NCBI GenBank assembly: GCA_947000775.1
Contig: CAMQGK010000567.1
Location: 2,334,001-2,398,000, forward strand
DNA length: 64,000 nt
Source of the DNA: Pterois miles
Taxonomy: Eukaryota; Chordata; Actinopteri; Perciformes; Scorpaenidae
Reading direction: 5' to 3'
Shown here: in pieces, positions 1-13,400 of the stretch
How the letters are laid out: each line of letters opens with the position of its first letter
Numbering within the stretch: the first letter of the stretch is position 1
Position numbers and translations under genes: made by a program
The notes under the pieces: generated by a model
Told to the model about the DNA's origin: nothing
The model's database searches: none
Seen by the model: only the letters and a program-made list of their open reading frames with translations

Positions 1-685
1 TGTATTTCTGTATAAGATAAGATAAAGAGAAGAGAAGTCAAGCAGCAGCAGACTTTTGATAAATGTTTAGCTCTTAAACTGACAAAATATCAATATACAA
101 TATTATCAGCAGTGGACCTTGATGAAAACAAGAGAAATACAGAAAAAAGTCTGTGAAGCAGCATTATCTAACTTGTTAGTGTTAACTTGCTAACTAAAAT
201 GCTTTAGCTCCTGTTACAAGGGTTTGTACAGTAATACTACAGTAACACGTATACAGTACAGTGTAGATAACATTATGTACACTAGCTGGTGTAGTTTTAT
301 GATAAAAGTTAGCCTCAGCTACATAGCTAGCTGTATAGGCTGGTTCTCTGTGTTTTCAATTATACTAGCTAGTAGCCACACAGTCCTCTCGATGGGCGTA
401 CCTTCAAATGAAAGTCGTGAACTAGAGACGGGAAGTCGTGAACACGACATGCGTGGTTCAAGAGGTTAAGTCGTGAAAAACGCCTCTGCTCAGCAACAGC
501 AGTATTAAGGTTTCTGTCGTCATCTAGAAGCCACAGAGGCTAACGATGTAGCAAGCTAATGATAGCAAGTGGGTAACATAATGAAGGAAATGCAAAGGCA
601 TAATGACAGAGGAGAAAGATGAGGTCGTTGGGAATATCAACATAGAGAGAGTGAGAGGAAAGAGAAGGTGTCCCAGAACACTCAC
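1..685 (-). other. 3' part of an nsf intron
   Basis: This is intron sequence after exon 11 that continues off the window. The right part (395-643) is a truncated MITE. The left part is AT-rich with many TAGC/GCTA words. No further NSF exon is visible on the minus strand. Confidence 0.8.
395..643 (-). mobile_element. truncated MITE of the GGTGCCTTCAAATG family
   Basis: On the minus strand this matches the right half of the intact copy at 36229-36725. The terminus is at 395-410, with the conserved TTAGC-rich centre and the block ending ATATCAACAT at 643. The left terminus is missing. The break point is only 43 bp from nsf exon 11. Confidence 0.75.
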
Positions 686-760
686 TGATTTCCATCTTGA
701 CTTCAAACCTGCCAGGTCTCATCAGGGCATCGTCTATCAGGTCAGGCCTGTTGGTCATAC
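686..760 (-). CDS. nsf: nsf exon 11 (D1 sensor and arginine fingers)
   Basis: This exon is 75 nt, residues 371-395 plus one base. It encodes GMTNRPDLIDDALMRPGRFE and VKMEI, with sensor Asn374 and arginine fingers Arg385 and Arg388. The acceptor is tgtccag and the donor gtgagtg. Further exons are not found in 1-685 on the minus strand, so the gene continues past the left edge. Confidence 0.97.
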
Positions 761-3700
761 CTGGACAGAAAGAGAGAACAACAGCTGATGTTAGCATCCC
801 TGTTGGGAGCCAGCTTTAACATTTTCCTCCACCCCTCTCGTTCATAGACGTTGTTGTCTTTTTTTGGGAGAGCCAGGGGGAAATAGCAGGTCAAGACTAG
901 ATGTCTCACAGAAGTGGTGTACATCATCTGAAAGCTGGGAAACGATTATTTTTAACAAGATTAATCTGAGATGCAGCCCACCATTGTGTGTGAAGTTGTG
1001 AAATAATAAATTAACATACATTGTGAGTGTATAACGTATTAGAACATTATGATCGAAGCATACTGTATGATGACCATTCCCATGCTCTGTTTTTGGAGTT
1101 GATACCATTTGCTACACTGTGAGAACTGATAAAAAATGATCAATAATCTATCAAAAATATCACATTAAGTCACCAAGACCAAGAGGAATACCATAGAAAA
1201 AGCCATGCTGTAATCTGGAATCAAAACATTTGATATTTGGACATTTCTGCGAGAATTGCATTGTCCAGCTATCAGATGGTGAACCCTCTAATTATCAATC
1301 TTTTTAGGAAAGTCAGCCATCCTCTGAATGCTCCAGGTCTCTAGTTTGTGGCTGTATTATTATTATCCTAGAGGTCACCACAGGTCATTTTATACAGTGA
1401 AGTCAAGTTTTAAAAAATGGTCTCACTACAATGAAATGGCTACTATGGGGACTAACATCATCATACATACATTCAATCAGGCTCATTGGATCCGTAAGAG
1501 TCTCAGCTTTACAGTGATGCCCAATTTATGGGATTCAACACTGTTTAGGGACCCCAGTATGCAGCAATATACATTTTTAGAATAGGCAGAAATAACATAT
1601 TTATACCGCATGCAAAAAGCTGCATGGTTTTTGCCCAAAAACTGTATCATAAAGTGGGCATGTCTGTAAAGGGGAGACTCGTGGGTACCCGTAGAACCCA
1701 TTTGCATTCACATATTACACTTGAGGTCAGAGGTCAAGGAACGTGCACAATTGTGCAGACATACCAATTTATGTTATGGTATATTGTATATCAATATGCA
1801 TGTTTCCATATTAGTATTTACATGCTAGGTATTGTACATGCACAGTATACCATGATGTAATTAAAGCCTGCTACAACCTAAAAATTGCAAGTTGCATTAA
1901 TGCGTTAAAGAAATTAGCGGTGATGAAATGACGTGTTATTATAGCAATAAATGCAGCCCTAAAATGACATGCATATTTACTTCATATACGATCAGTTTCT
2001 CCTATTATTGTACGCAGCTGCACAGATGTCACTAATTCCTCTGAATTAATTTCATCGGTAAATGTCACACAGCATCAGTTAGTCACATAAATCTGCCTTA
2101 TCTCCTTCCTGCCCTGTGATGTTTCCATGCTGTTGCATTCTCTGCCCTAAACGTGGAGGGGTGGAGAGCGCTGTCTCATGTGCTCTAAAACAACATTTTC
2201 ATTATAATAAAATGTTATTTGGCACTGAAAATGTGCACAGAAAATAAATATCACTGCAAGGTTTTAACCATCTGGGACCCGTTTCACAGAAGCAATTTGC
2301 GAGCACTGCTTACATGCAGTTTTCAAAAGTGGTTGTTGCATGCAGATTGCAGAGTCTTACAGGGCTCTTGCCTGCTCTTGCATGGGGTCCCATGTACATG
2401 CTTTGATTTAGCTGCTAATGCTGTACAGTATGTGTGTGCAACGGGCCCCTGCTCTCCAATTAGTATAATACATCAGCTCTCTCTGGTGCTACCGACCGAT
2501 GACCAGGATGTTGTTAAGTTGCTCCACGCCGTCGATCTTAGACAGGAGCTGGTTGACAACGGTGTCGTGCACGCCCGTGCTGCTGGCGCCCGTGCCTCTC
2601 TGCTTGCAGATGGCGTCCAGCTCATCAAAGATGATGATATGGAGGCCACTGTTGGCTCCCAGCTGGAGACAGGACGAGATTAAAATGGATTAATTCAGTT
2701 TTCTTTTTTTTTAATAATATATATATATATACGGTAAGTACATGAAGCATCTCTGACCCTCTTCTGCTCGTCCTCGGCATCGGCGAACAGCTTACGGATA
2801 TTGGCCTCAGACTCTCCCACGTATTTGTTGAGGATCTCGGGGCCGTTGACGACCTTTGGCTCGCGGGCGTTGAGCATCTTGCCGATCTGCCTGGCCATCA
2901 GTGTTTTACCACAGCCTGGAGGCCCAAACAGCAAGATGCCCTTCACGTGCTTACACCCTGGAAGAAAGGAAGAGGGAGGGAGGACATGTCAAAGAGATAG
3001 AGAGGAAGAAATGGAAAAAAAGGAGGGAATAATAGTAAGACAGGGGGAACGAGAAGTGCAACACAGATCAGGAAGAAGCAGGGATGAAGCAGGAGAGGAG
3101 AAAGACGTATGCATGTTATCAAATAATTTAGTGCTCAAAGTCAGAGGGAGAAAAAAAGCAGATTAATAAAATTAATCATAAAACCATGAAATAAATTGTA
3201 TGTTACTCTGTGTGTGTGATTGAGAAAAATAGCTGCAGTTGTACTGTGACTAACCCCGTTTGTGCAATTATATCATCTGTTCAATTACAGTAACCGTGTA
3301 ATTATTTATTAATATGCTGGACATATTTAGCTTTACTTTTCTACTGCGTATAGATTATTTTATTTGCATTAATACTTTTTTAAAATCTATGCTTCTTGTT
3401 TATTGCACTATCCACTTTGCTGCTGTAACATGTGAATTTCTCCACTGTGGGGCTAATAAAGGAATATCTTATCTTATCTTATCTTATCTTATCTTACCGT
3501 TCCTATGTTGCAAAATTACACAAAAGGTTAGGTTATGAAAAAACTAAAGAAAATGAAAAAATCTAAATAAAATATAGCCTATTATTTTATTATAATTACA
3601 TTCTATGATGGCGTATTAGGGCCAATGTAGGTAAAAACAATTTACAGAGCTATGGGGAAAAAAATCACGAGAAAAAAATCACAAATTTAGGGAAAAACAA

Positions 3701-4388
3701 CTTAAATCAGTAACCTAGGTTGTTTTCGTCATGATGCTCATGATAATATGGTGATTCTGGGTAAAATCACAAGTACTTCCTTCAAACAATTTTGTGACTT
3801 CATAATCTCAGAGAATATTTGTGTTTTGTTCTTGTAAATTTGACCTTTTCTTTCTCATAAATTTACCACTTTAATCTCAGAGAATATTATAATTGTCATG
3901 TCTGCGAAGACTTAGGTCATGCTTTTCTTGTTTATTCATTTCATGGGTGCACTTCCTGTTTTATTTTGGTGATCCTAACCCACTTCACTTCCTGCCCTCG
4001 TGTTTCCTTGCATGATTGACATCCCCTGACCTGCTTTCTCCGGTGTTCACCTGTGTGTGATTGTCCCTGATCGTGTCCACCTGTCTCTGCTTGGTCACTC
4101 CCCTCCATAATGTGACTTCCCTTCCTTCTCTGCCGGTTCGTCTTTTTTTAACTCCGTTTACAAGCGTTCCAGCATTTTCTCTCGACTCCTCGTGATTATT
4201 GACCTCTGCCTGATTTTTGACTCTGCCTAGTTTTTGTGATTTGGATTTGTTTGCCTGCCTTTTCCTGACTACCTGTGTATCAAACCCTTTTTTGAAAGAT
4301 AAAGATTATTGCCTTTTACAACTACCTGTATCTTGAGTCGAGCATTTGAGTCCAGACCTGTGTCAATTCAGACGTCACAATTATATTT

Positions 4389-4419
<31 letters not shown>

Positions 4420-7400
4420 TTTTAGTTTTATTAATAAAATAAAAATTAATTATTAATTTTAATTAATTAATTTATTTTATTTTTTATTTTGGTAAATTTA
4501 GTGTATTATCTTAATGTCAGCCCCTTCCCTGGGAAAAATAATGAATTTATTTTTTACTTATAATAGCCCTAATACAATGTTGTAACATTCACTTGAAAAT
4601 AAACAATTAATTTACAATAAAATCAAAACAGTAAATGAAAATTGCTCCAGCTTTTCTGCATGTTTTTCCCAATTATACTCTTGCACTTATTTTCAAAAGA
4701 GAAATTTTTCAAGACTAATATTTGAAATGTTCTGGTGATTTTTTGTATGGTAATATATTTTTATATACTTTAGTATTTTGGGTGTGGTTTTTATATAAGC
4801 CATTTTTAGGTTTCTACCACACCGTCACACGTACTTTATGTTTATTTCATGTGAATTGTACTGTAATGTGTTTTTATACAAAAAAAATAATGTAAACTAA
4901 ATACCTGCATTACATAAACTATACTGTAAGTCATATGAAGACAGAGAAAGAAGACTAGAGACATAATGACAGCTTGTCTTGTAATGAGCCAATAAAAGGA
5001 TCGTGGATGCACAGGAGGGTAAAAATTAACAAAAAAGCTAAGGAAGTCTGGCATGGTAAAAATATGAAAAGTGACCGCTTTCCTCACCCATCTGCTCCAC
5101 AATGTCTGGAGGGAAGACTCGGGAAGCGAAGGCTCGGCGGAAAATGTCAGAGAACTCCTTGTCCAGACCTCCGATTCCCATCTTCTCAAAGTTCCAGTCT
5201 GGGTTGATGATTGTCTGTCGGGCCTCTTTGGTCTTTGCCTTACCTGTTAAATGAGTACAGAGTAAGACCACGATTCAGGGTGTTGTCAGATGGGATTTCT
5301 GTTGCTCAATGATTCATTAAAATCCATAAAATAAAAGGCAAGTTTGGTCTATAAGTCTTTCATGGCCTTTTCCTTAGCAGAGAGGTGATTTATGGAAGAC
5401 GATGCATCAGTGAGAGATACTGTAGTGTTCGTACTGCCATCATGTGGAGGAAATAGATAAGGAACTGGAAAGCATTGAACGATCTCAGCTTTTTAAAACA
5501 CGCTGCACTTATAGAATCACGCTATGAAAAACAGGTTCTGACCGTATTTACCGCCGTGATATAGTGTTTTTCCTCTCTTAGCCCCTTAAAACCCAGATCC
5601 TGAGGTCAGTTTTGGGAAATAAGGAACGTACCAACTAGCGTGAGGGATGAACTCTCTGCCTTCTCAAAAATCACCTGGCTGTTGCCCACCATCAGCCCGA
5701 TGTCGATCTGTCAGAGAAAACAGAGCTACAGTCAAACGCTTCAGCACATGTGAGGCCATCTTTTCCTTGGATTCGCTGATGGGAGAATATGAATGCTCTG
5801 TGGCCCCCTATGGAGAAAACATTACATAAATAAAACATATCCCCAGTGCTTTTTGATCTGAAGTGCAATTCTTTCAATGTTTGCACTTTTGCCTATGATT
5901 GCATTTTGTCCTTAGGGGCCACCATATTTAAGTGCATTAATAAATAATGAGTATAATGCAATAAATTACGGGGGCGGGACGCCTCTGTATTGCAGTGACA
6001 CTGATAGTGAGGTGGGTGTATGAGCATCTGGATGAGGCTTAAATTAATTAATATTATAAATTATTCATCAGATGCCATTAAGCAGTGGCAGTATTATGGT
6101 AAACTGACTATGTGGTATCATTTAACAGTGTTTGCCACTGTAATGCTTCTACCCCCTTGATTCCAGATTATATCTGGACCATTTCAGCTCTCAAAAGCAA
6201 TTAAGGTGATGCTCTAGTAGGTATTAATTGGAGTTTAATTATGGAGGGAGCGACTATATGTTGGTCCAGTTTACAAGTAAAGCTACAATGAGTACTCAGG
6301 GACAAGGGCAAAGGTTATTACAACAATGGGGGGGGCACATAAGCAGGAGGTCTTGGGTTCCTCCTGCATTAAAGTGTTAAATTTTACATTTCCTGCATTA
6401 TGGTAATAATTATGCACCATTTTATGGTGAAAATGTCTTTATTTATATAAAATAAAACAGAAAATCCAGGTGTCAGGTGACAATTTATTATATATAAATA
6501 TAATGGAATGTAATGGAGTAAATATATAATCTCTTGTAGATCAACTTTTCTAGTTTAACACAGATGTAGGCTTGATTTACTAGTACATACTCACTGTATA
6601 AAATGACCTCTAGGATAATCACAGCCTCATGAAACTTTACAGCCACAAACTGGAGACCTGGAGCATTCAGAGGATGGATGGCTTTCCTAGCTATATTTAA
6701 AATAAAAGGGTTTCTGAGCAGTTCACCCAACAGAAGTGCTCGCCATCCAATCGCCGAAAAATGCAGAAATTGCAAATGCAGGGATTATTGATCATTTTTA
6801 TCAGTTCTTGAGTGGTTAAAAATGATTACATTGAGCACCAAATCTGTGGTATCAAACCCGTAAATTGCTGCAACATATTAGAGCATCAGGGTGGCCATCA
6901 TATACTTCTATCATAATGTTATAAACCCTTACAAGCTTTCACAATTTATTTTAGCTAATCTATTATTTCATGTTTATTTCTTATTTATGATATAATGATA
7001 TAACAATTTGACACAGTGCTGACCTGCATCTCAAATTAATCTTCAGGTTTCTAGCTATTAATATTAACATTAACAAGTTTGAATATTACTAGAATAAAGT
7101 CGTATCCCCTTGAGACTGAGATAATGAGCAGATAACCTATTTCAACAAAAGCCTGATTTGAGAAAGACTTGTGAATGGTGACGATTGAACTTTTCATTTC
7201 ACTGGTTTTGACGATAAATCTCATCATGCATGCAGTCAGGTACCTTCTGTTTCTTTCCAGAAGCTGGCTCTCCTCTGAGGATGCTGGCATCCATGGCCTC
7301 TATATCTTTTACCACCAATCCAAACAGCTTGTCACAGAAACTAAACACGAGCTGAGAGACGGAGGAAAGCAAGAGGACGGTCAAACAACCTACACAGCAA

Positions 7401-10400
7401 CAGCGAGCAACAAAGGACAAAGCAAAAATGGACGCGTCGCGCCACATCTGCGTATTTGTGTATGCGTGTGAGATATTTTGTAGGTTTGTGGATATGAACC
7501 TGCTGGGTAACAGAGAAGGCCTGGTTGTTGAACTGTTGGATGAACTCGGCGGCCATCTTGTCGGAGTCGTAGGGGGAGGAGTCGGTGCTCTTCTTTTGCA
7601 GGAAGTCAATTTCGATTGTCATGGCGCCAATGCACTGCTTGGACTTGTCAAAGTTGTAGTTGGCCACTGAGGGGACAGACAGGGGCAAATTGAACATATA
7701 AGATAAATAAATGCAACATCTAGGCAGACTGGCACATATTAGATTGTGTTTGAGTCGGGGACAGTTTGGAGGGTGGTTTCTTTGATTTTTAGCCTTTTCA
7801 ACAATGAAAACACAAGCAAAAGCATAAGGAGTGTGTTTAATGGTGCCTTCAAATGGGGTCATGTTTACTGTGTTTAGTTGAGCTGGGCCCATATGAACGC
7901 CCCCCGTCATATCGTATTCACGACTTCGTAAGTGGAAAGTTTCTGAAAGCTCAGAGTTCTTTGCATTTCCTGCATTATGTTAGCTACTTGTTAGCTTGCT
8001 GAACTGTTAGCCTCTGTGGCTTCACAGACAGTAACATTAATATTTCCGTGTTCACGACTTCCCATGTCATGAACATGAGTTTACGAATTCCACTTGAAGG
8101 CTCCATAAGCGCTCTATTGTAACACAACAGTTAGCATATCCAGCTACCTAAAGCCTACCTTTAGCTACAGTAGTTACCTAGCATGTTGCTTTAAAAGCCA
8201 GGGGTTAGCATAGCACACAACTAGCAGTGTCTAATATCTCCTAATGTGATATCAAAGTTGAGTAGTGTTAGCAGCTATGTCCTACTCTTCATTTGAAGGG
8301 GGGGTTTACACTCTAAAAGGTATTTCTCTTGTAATATATATATTTAAAGTTAAAACATACAAAAACAAGCGTCCAACAAAAGCCAAACAGAACAAAACAG
8401 AAGTTAGATCATACATTTGTCCTTATCATGATAATAACCGGCTACTAACTAAAACTACCTAGCTCAGTACTACATTACAAGGGTAATACTGATACTTGTT
8501 TTAGCTACATTTTAGCTACATTTCTTCGACGTGGAATGTCAAAGACACTAGGTTATTCAGCTTTAGCCTCCGTCTTTTAGCATGCAATCACGTATATAGC
8601 CACGAGTGCATATTTAAGACCCTTTCGGTTATGCGTTTTAGTACAAGTAATCTGGAAACAATAAAGAAATTAGCCTGAGATGTTTTCAACCATCTCATGC
8701 AGTTAACACTACCTCGTCTCTGCATTTCCAGCATTATGTTAGCCCCTTGCTAGCTTGCTAAACTGTTAGCCTCTGTGACCTCTAGACGCCAACAGTAACG
8801 TTAATATTGCAGTTGCTTAGCAGCAGCGTTCTTCATAATTTAACCACTTGAAGGCAACGTTCATGTTCACGACGTCCCATCGCGTAAACACGGTAAACAC
8901 GGTAAACATGACCCCATTTGAAGGCACCAAAAGTAGTGAGACATGTTACTAATATGATTTTGGTTATATTAGTGACATACAGGCTGCACGGTGGAGCAGT
9001 GGTTAGCGCTGTCGCCTCACAGCAAGAGGGTCGCAGGTTCGAATCCGGGCTTGGGACTCTTCTGTGTGGAGTTTGCATGTTCTCCTCGTGTTAGCGTGGG
9101 TTTTCTCCGGGTACTCCGGTTTCCTCCCACAGTCCAAAGACATGCTGTTTAGGTTAATTGATGACTCTAAATTGCCCGTAGGTGTGGATGTGAGTGTGAA
9201 TGGTTGTCTGTCTATATGTTGTCTGTCTCTATGTGCCCTGCGATGGACTGGCGACCTGTCCAGGGTGAACCCCGCCTTCGCCCAATGCCAGCTGGGATCG
9301 GCTCCAGTCCCCCCGCGACCCCTAACGGGATAAGCGGTTGACGATGGATGGATGGATAGTAACATACATTTACTATGTCAAGTAGCTAATGCGTTACCAT
9401 CTGAAGCATTTATAGTTTTAATTTTTTCATTCATTCACACCACGAAAGTAATACAAAAGTAATGTAACACATTATTTTACTTAGATAATAATATCGTAAA
9501 TTTTCAAATAAAAGTAACTATATAAGCCTATTACATTCTGAAAGTAACTTGTCCAACACAGGCTACAGCTGATGAAATGCTTCATTGACAGTTAGGAATG
9601 AGAAGTCGACTTTTGTCTACCTCAAATCAAGGATCAGCTGTTTCATAAATTAGTCACTATAGGTAGTAATGGATCCCTAATGTGCCCCACATTTCACGAC
9701 GGTAGCCCACAGTGTGCCGCCCATATAGGGCCCAATGTGCCCAAGTTTTTGGGCATGCTTGCTGGGCAAGGAGGTTTGGGCTTATAGCTATAATGTTCAG
9801 TTACACAGTAGTTAACCATCATTTTCAGCAATCAGATAGAGAACGTCATACCTTCCACCTCCTGGCCGATGGAGAGACCGGCCCATTTCCTCTACGAGAG
9901 AGAGATAAAGAAAGAGACATAAGGAAAGAGGATCTAATGAATAATAATTGACACGGTGTGTGTGAGCGCTTGAGTGTGCACCTGAGGCAGGCTGAAGGCG
10001 ATGCTTCCAGGTGCCACAGTATGGTGGGTCTTCACTGTGAACACATACTTGTGGTTGGGTGTCGTCTTCACAGTCACATGTCTGCAGAGACAGGAGACAG
10101 TTGGACCTGGTTATTACATGTGTTATAATACTATATATATAACACTGCTCACTCACCTTAAAACCAGTTCATCTTATTTGACCTTTTACTATCTGATATG
10201 ACATCAAAATGGGTGGCATCAGGAGTGTTTTGAGAAAGGCGATTGGAGGAAAATGGCAAAAAATACTTTGTATATGCCCAGAGGGGAGGATATAAAACGT
10301 TTTGCATGTAAGATTTCGGTGTTCTGCTCAAGAGCTGATCACTCATTGTTTATTTTAGTGACAAAATAAACACTTTTGCACTGAAACCTGAACCTCCAGA

Positions 10401-13400
10401 CCCATTTTTGTAGATAAATTTGGTAATATGTAGGTAAATTAGAGTAAAGATTTTTCTGTGAGTTTATGGACAACTCCTTCCATATTACACATAGCAATTT
10501 CTGAATTGTTGATTAAAAACATTAGTTAGTGCAGCTTTAATGCATTCATTCAAATACACCAGTGCTATTATTTTTCACAGTGGCTGGAGGAGAGGAAAAA
10601 ACAGCAATATTATCAGTGTGTGTGGAGACAATGCCACCATCATTTAATTAGCCATAGAGGCATTATTGAAGAGTTGTGATTGGTTGATCTCCGACTCAAG
10701 ACTCAAGAGTTGAGTTCAAATGGGGTCGTATTTACCACGTTCATGAGGAGAGTCCATATGAACGCTCCCCTCTTGTGGTATTCAAGTAAGTGGAAAGTTG
10801 TCAGAAATAGAGGAGGCTATGGAAGGTCATTTGTCGGTACATAAAAAGTGAATATATTGTAATTTTATCTGTATTTTTTTTCATAATTTTATATCTTATA
10901 TTTTATGTCTGAGGAAAATGTTGATATTCCCAACAGCCTCATCTGATTTCCTACACATTACCCACTTGCTAGCTTGCTAAATTGTTAGCCTCTGTGGCTT
11001 CTAGATGACGACGGTAACATTAATTGATAAATTACCGTTGATTAGCAGCGATGTTCTTTATGACTTAACTACTTGAACGCCACGCATATTGCGTGCATGA
11101 CTTCCCATGTAAACACGAGCTCACGAGTTTCATTTGAAGGCACCATAAAGCCTTTTTTTTAACGCTGATGATCAGGAATGCATTACGTGACATAACTGCA
11201 GTGGCTATTTAACACCTTTGTTTTAAAGATTCACGTTACCTTGTTGCTAGGCAACCAGAGAAATGAAGTCACGACTTTATAAACCCAATATCATGCCAGC
11301 AGACTTTGCAGCAGACATATGCTCATTAGCAGAAACTTTAATTTCCAATAAGCACAACAGTGTTCAACTTAGAAAAAGATATGAATCAAACAGAACACTG
11401 GTGGCACCAACACTGCTGCTTGGTGGCACTGAATGATAAAGACAAGGCTGCAGTTGCCATGGCAGTAAAATGTAGGACAAACTCAGATCACAGATTTATT
11501 TTGAGATCTGTCGTGTGGCAGGCATAATGCGTGCTTTCATTCTTTTGGATAATCAATAGTTGACCTAATTCTTAAAATTATATTTTGGTGGGAAAGTAAT
11601 GTGTGCAAATTTATAGCCCCACTATGAGCCATTTTTTAAATAGTGTTTACTTTGTGACTGTTTCACACTTATGTAATCATACTTATGTGCATGCTTATGT
11701 ACATTTGTTGTCGCAGCGAACACGTGTCATGCCTTCTGAAAACCCTGCGCTGTTTGGCAGCAGCTCAATCCCATCATTTCTTTTTACTAACGGCATTTCT
11801 GAGTGTCTGAATGCATCATGCAAAACCAAGTGGAAAAGGTTTTTTTAACAGTTGCACAACTGACAGGGACAAAATAATGTAGACAACACGGTGTGTGAAA
11901 CCATTTGTTTCATGTCGAAGGTTTTATCTGTGACGATGCCAATGCAGATTGATCACTGAGATTAAAAACTGCACAAAGGTGTTTCACATGTTAGTACCCC
12001 GTAACCCTGATTGAATTTTCTTGTGCTGCGTTAATTTATGGCTGAATGTGCCACAAGCATCATACATAATTACCGACAATGCATTTGATCTCACAAGTTG
12101 AGATAACATGGATTACCACGTGATCATTTTTTGTCTTTTTAAAATTTGTCTGAGCTATCAGTGGTATGCATTTTTTCTGCAATAGAGATTTAATGTATTT
12201 ACAATAAAATACACTTATAATTGTATGAATTTGTGTCCCTGTTTGCATGTTCTTTGTGTGCACTTCCTGTTTTATTTTGGTATTCTAACATTCCCTCTCG
12301 TTTCAGATCACTTCACTTCCTGCCCTCGTGTTTCCCGCCTGCACGTTTGAGCACCTCCTCCTGACCTAGTTTCCAACACCATTCACCTGTCTGATTGTCT
12401 TCCGCCGCCGTGATTGTGTCCACCTGTGCATCGTCAGTCACTCCCCTCACTAGTATTTAATGTGTGCTTCCCGTCCCTCTGTGCCAGTTTGTCTTATTCC
12501 CCTGTGAACAGCGTACCAGCTTTATTCCTCGTGTTTTCCTACTCGTGCCTTTGATACTCTGCTTGTATTTTGACGTTGCCCTTTTTGCCTGCTGTTTTGG
12601 ATTTGTCTGCCTGTGTGACTGCTCTACCGTGTACCGACCTGAGTTTTGAATTAAAGACGCCGATTGTTTTGAACACCCCTGTGTCCGAGTCTGCTCTGTA
12701 CCCAGTCGTGATATATAATACGTAGGGCTGTTAAAGTAAACACAAATTTGTTTTTAACGCCACTAGTTTGTTAACGTAATAATGCAACTTGATTATTATA
12801 ATGTAGCGGGCTAAAGATATAGTGCCAACCAGGTCGTACTAGCTTGTCAAGAAGACGGTTAAATCATTTTTCAAAAATTTTGGTGAGGACAAACTGGCAT
12901 GACCATTTTCAAAGTGGTCCCTTGACCCCTGACCTCCAGATGTGTGGATGTAAATGAGTTTTCTGGGTCCCCACCAGTCTCCCCTTTACAGACACGCCCA
13001 CTTTATGATAATCACATGTAGTCTGGATCAAGTCATAGTCAAGTCAACACACTGACACACTGACAGCTGTTGTTGCCTGTTTGGTTTGATTTTAGCATAT
13101 TTTATATGCTAAATACAGTACCTGTGAGGGTTTCTGGACAATAATTGTCATTGTTTTATGTTATGAATTGATTTCCAATATTAAATATATACATATATTT
13201 GCATAAAGCAGCATATTTTCTCCATTTATAGAGCATTAAATCTCCCTTAATACATATAATACATTTTGAACAGATAAAAAAGTGTGGACAATCACGAGAT
13301 TAATCGCGATTAAATATTTAAATCGACTGACAGCCCTGATAATAAGATCTGAATACTGTGCCACCGCTCAGCCTTGAAAACATTTTCCGATAGACCACCT

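Larger units (their letters stand above)
2958..5087 (-). other. nsf intron 8
   Basis: This intron holds the LINE tail, the solo-LTR-like sequence and the AT tract listed separately. The rest (2958-3300 purine-rich, 3500-3890 and 4500-5087 AT-rich) shows no gene. Confidence 0.6.

Noticed and set aside
6070..6140. Sequence AGCAGTGGCAGTATTATGGT, resembling the start of U4 snRNA
   Set aside because: The similarity stops after about 20 bases. The remaining U4 stems and Sm site are not present.
9003..9365. ORFs of 89 and 120 codons
   Set aside because: They lie entirely within a tRNA-derived SINE.
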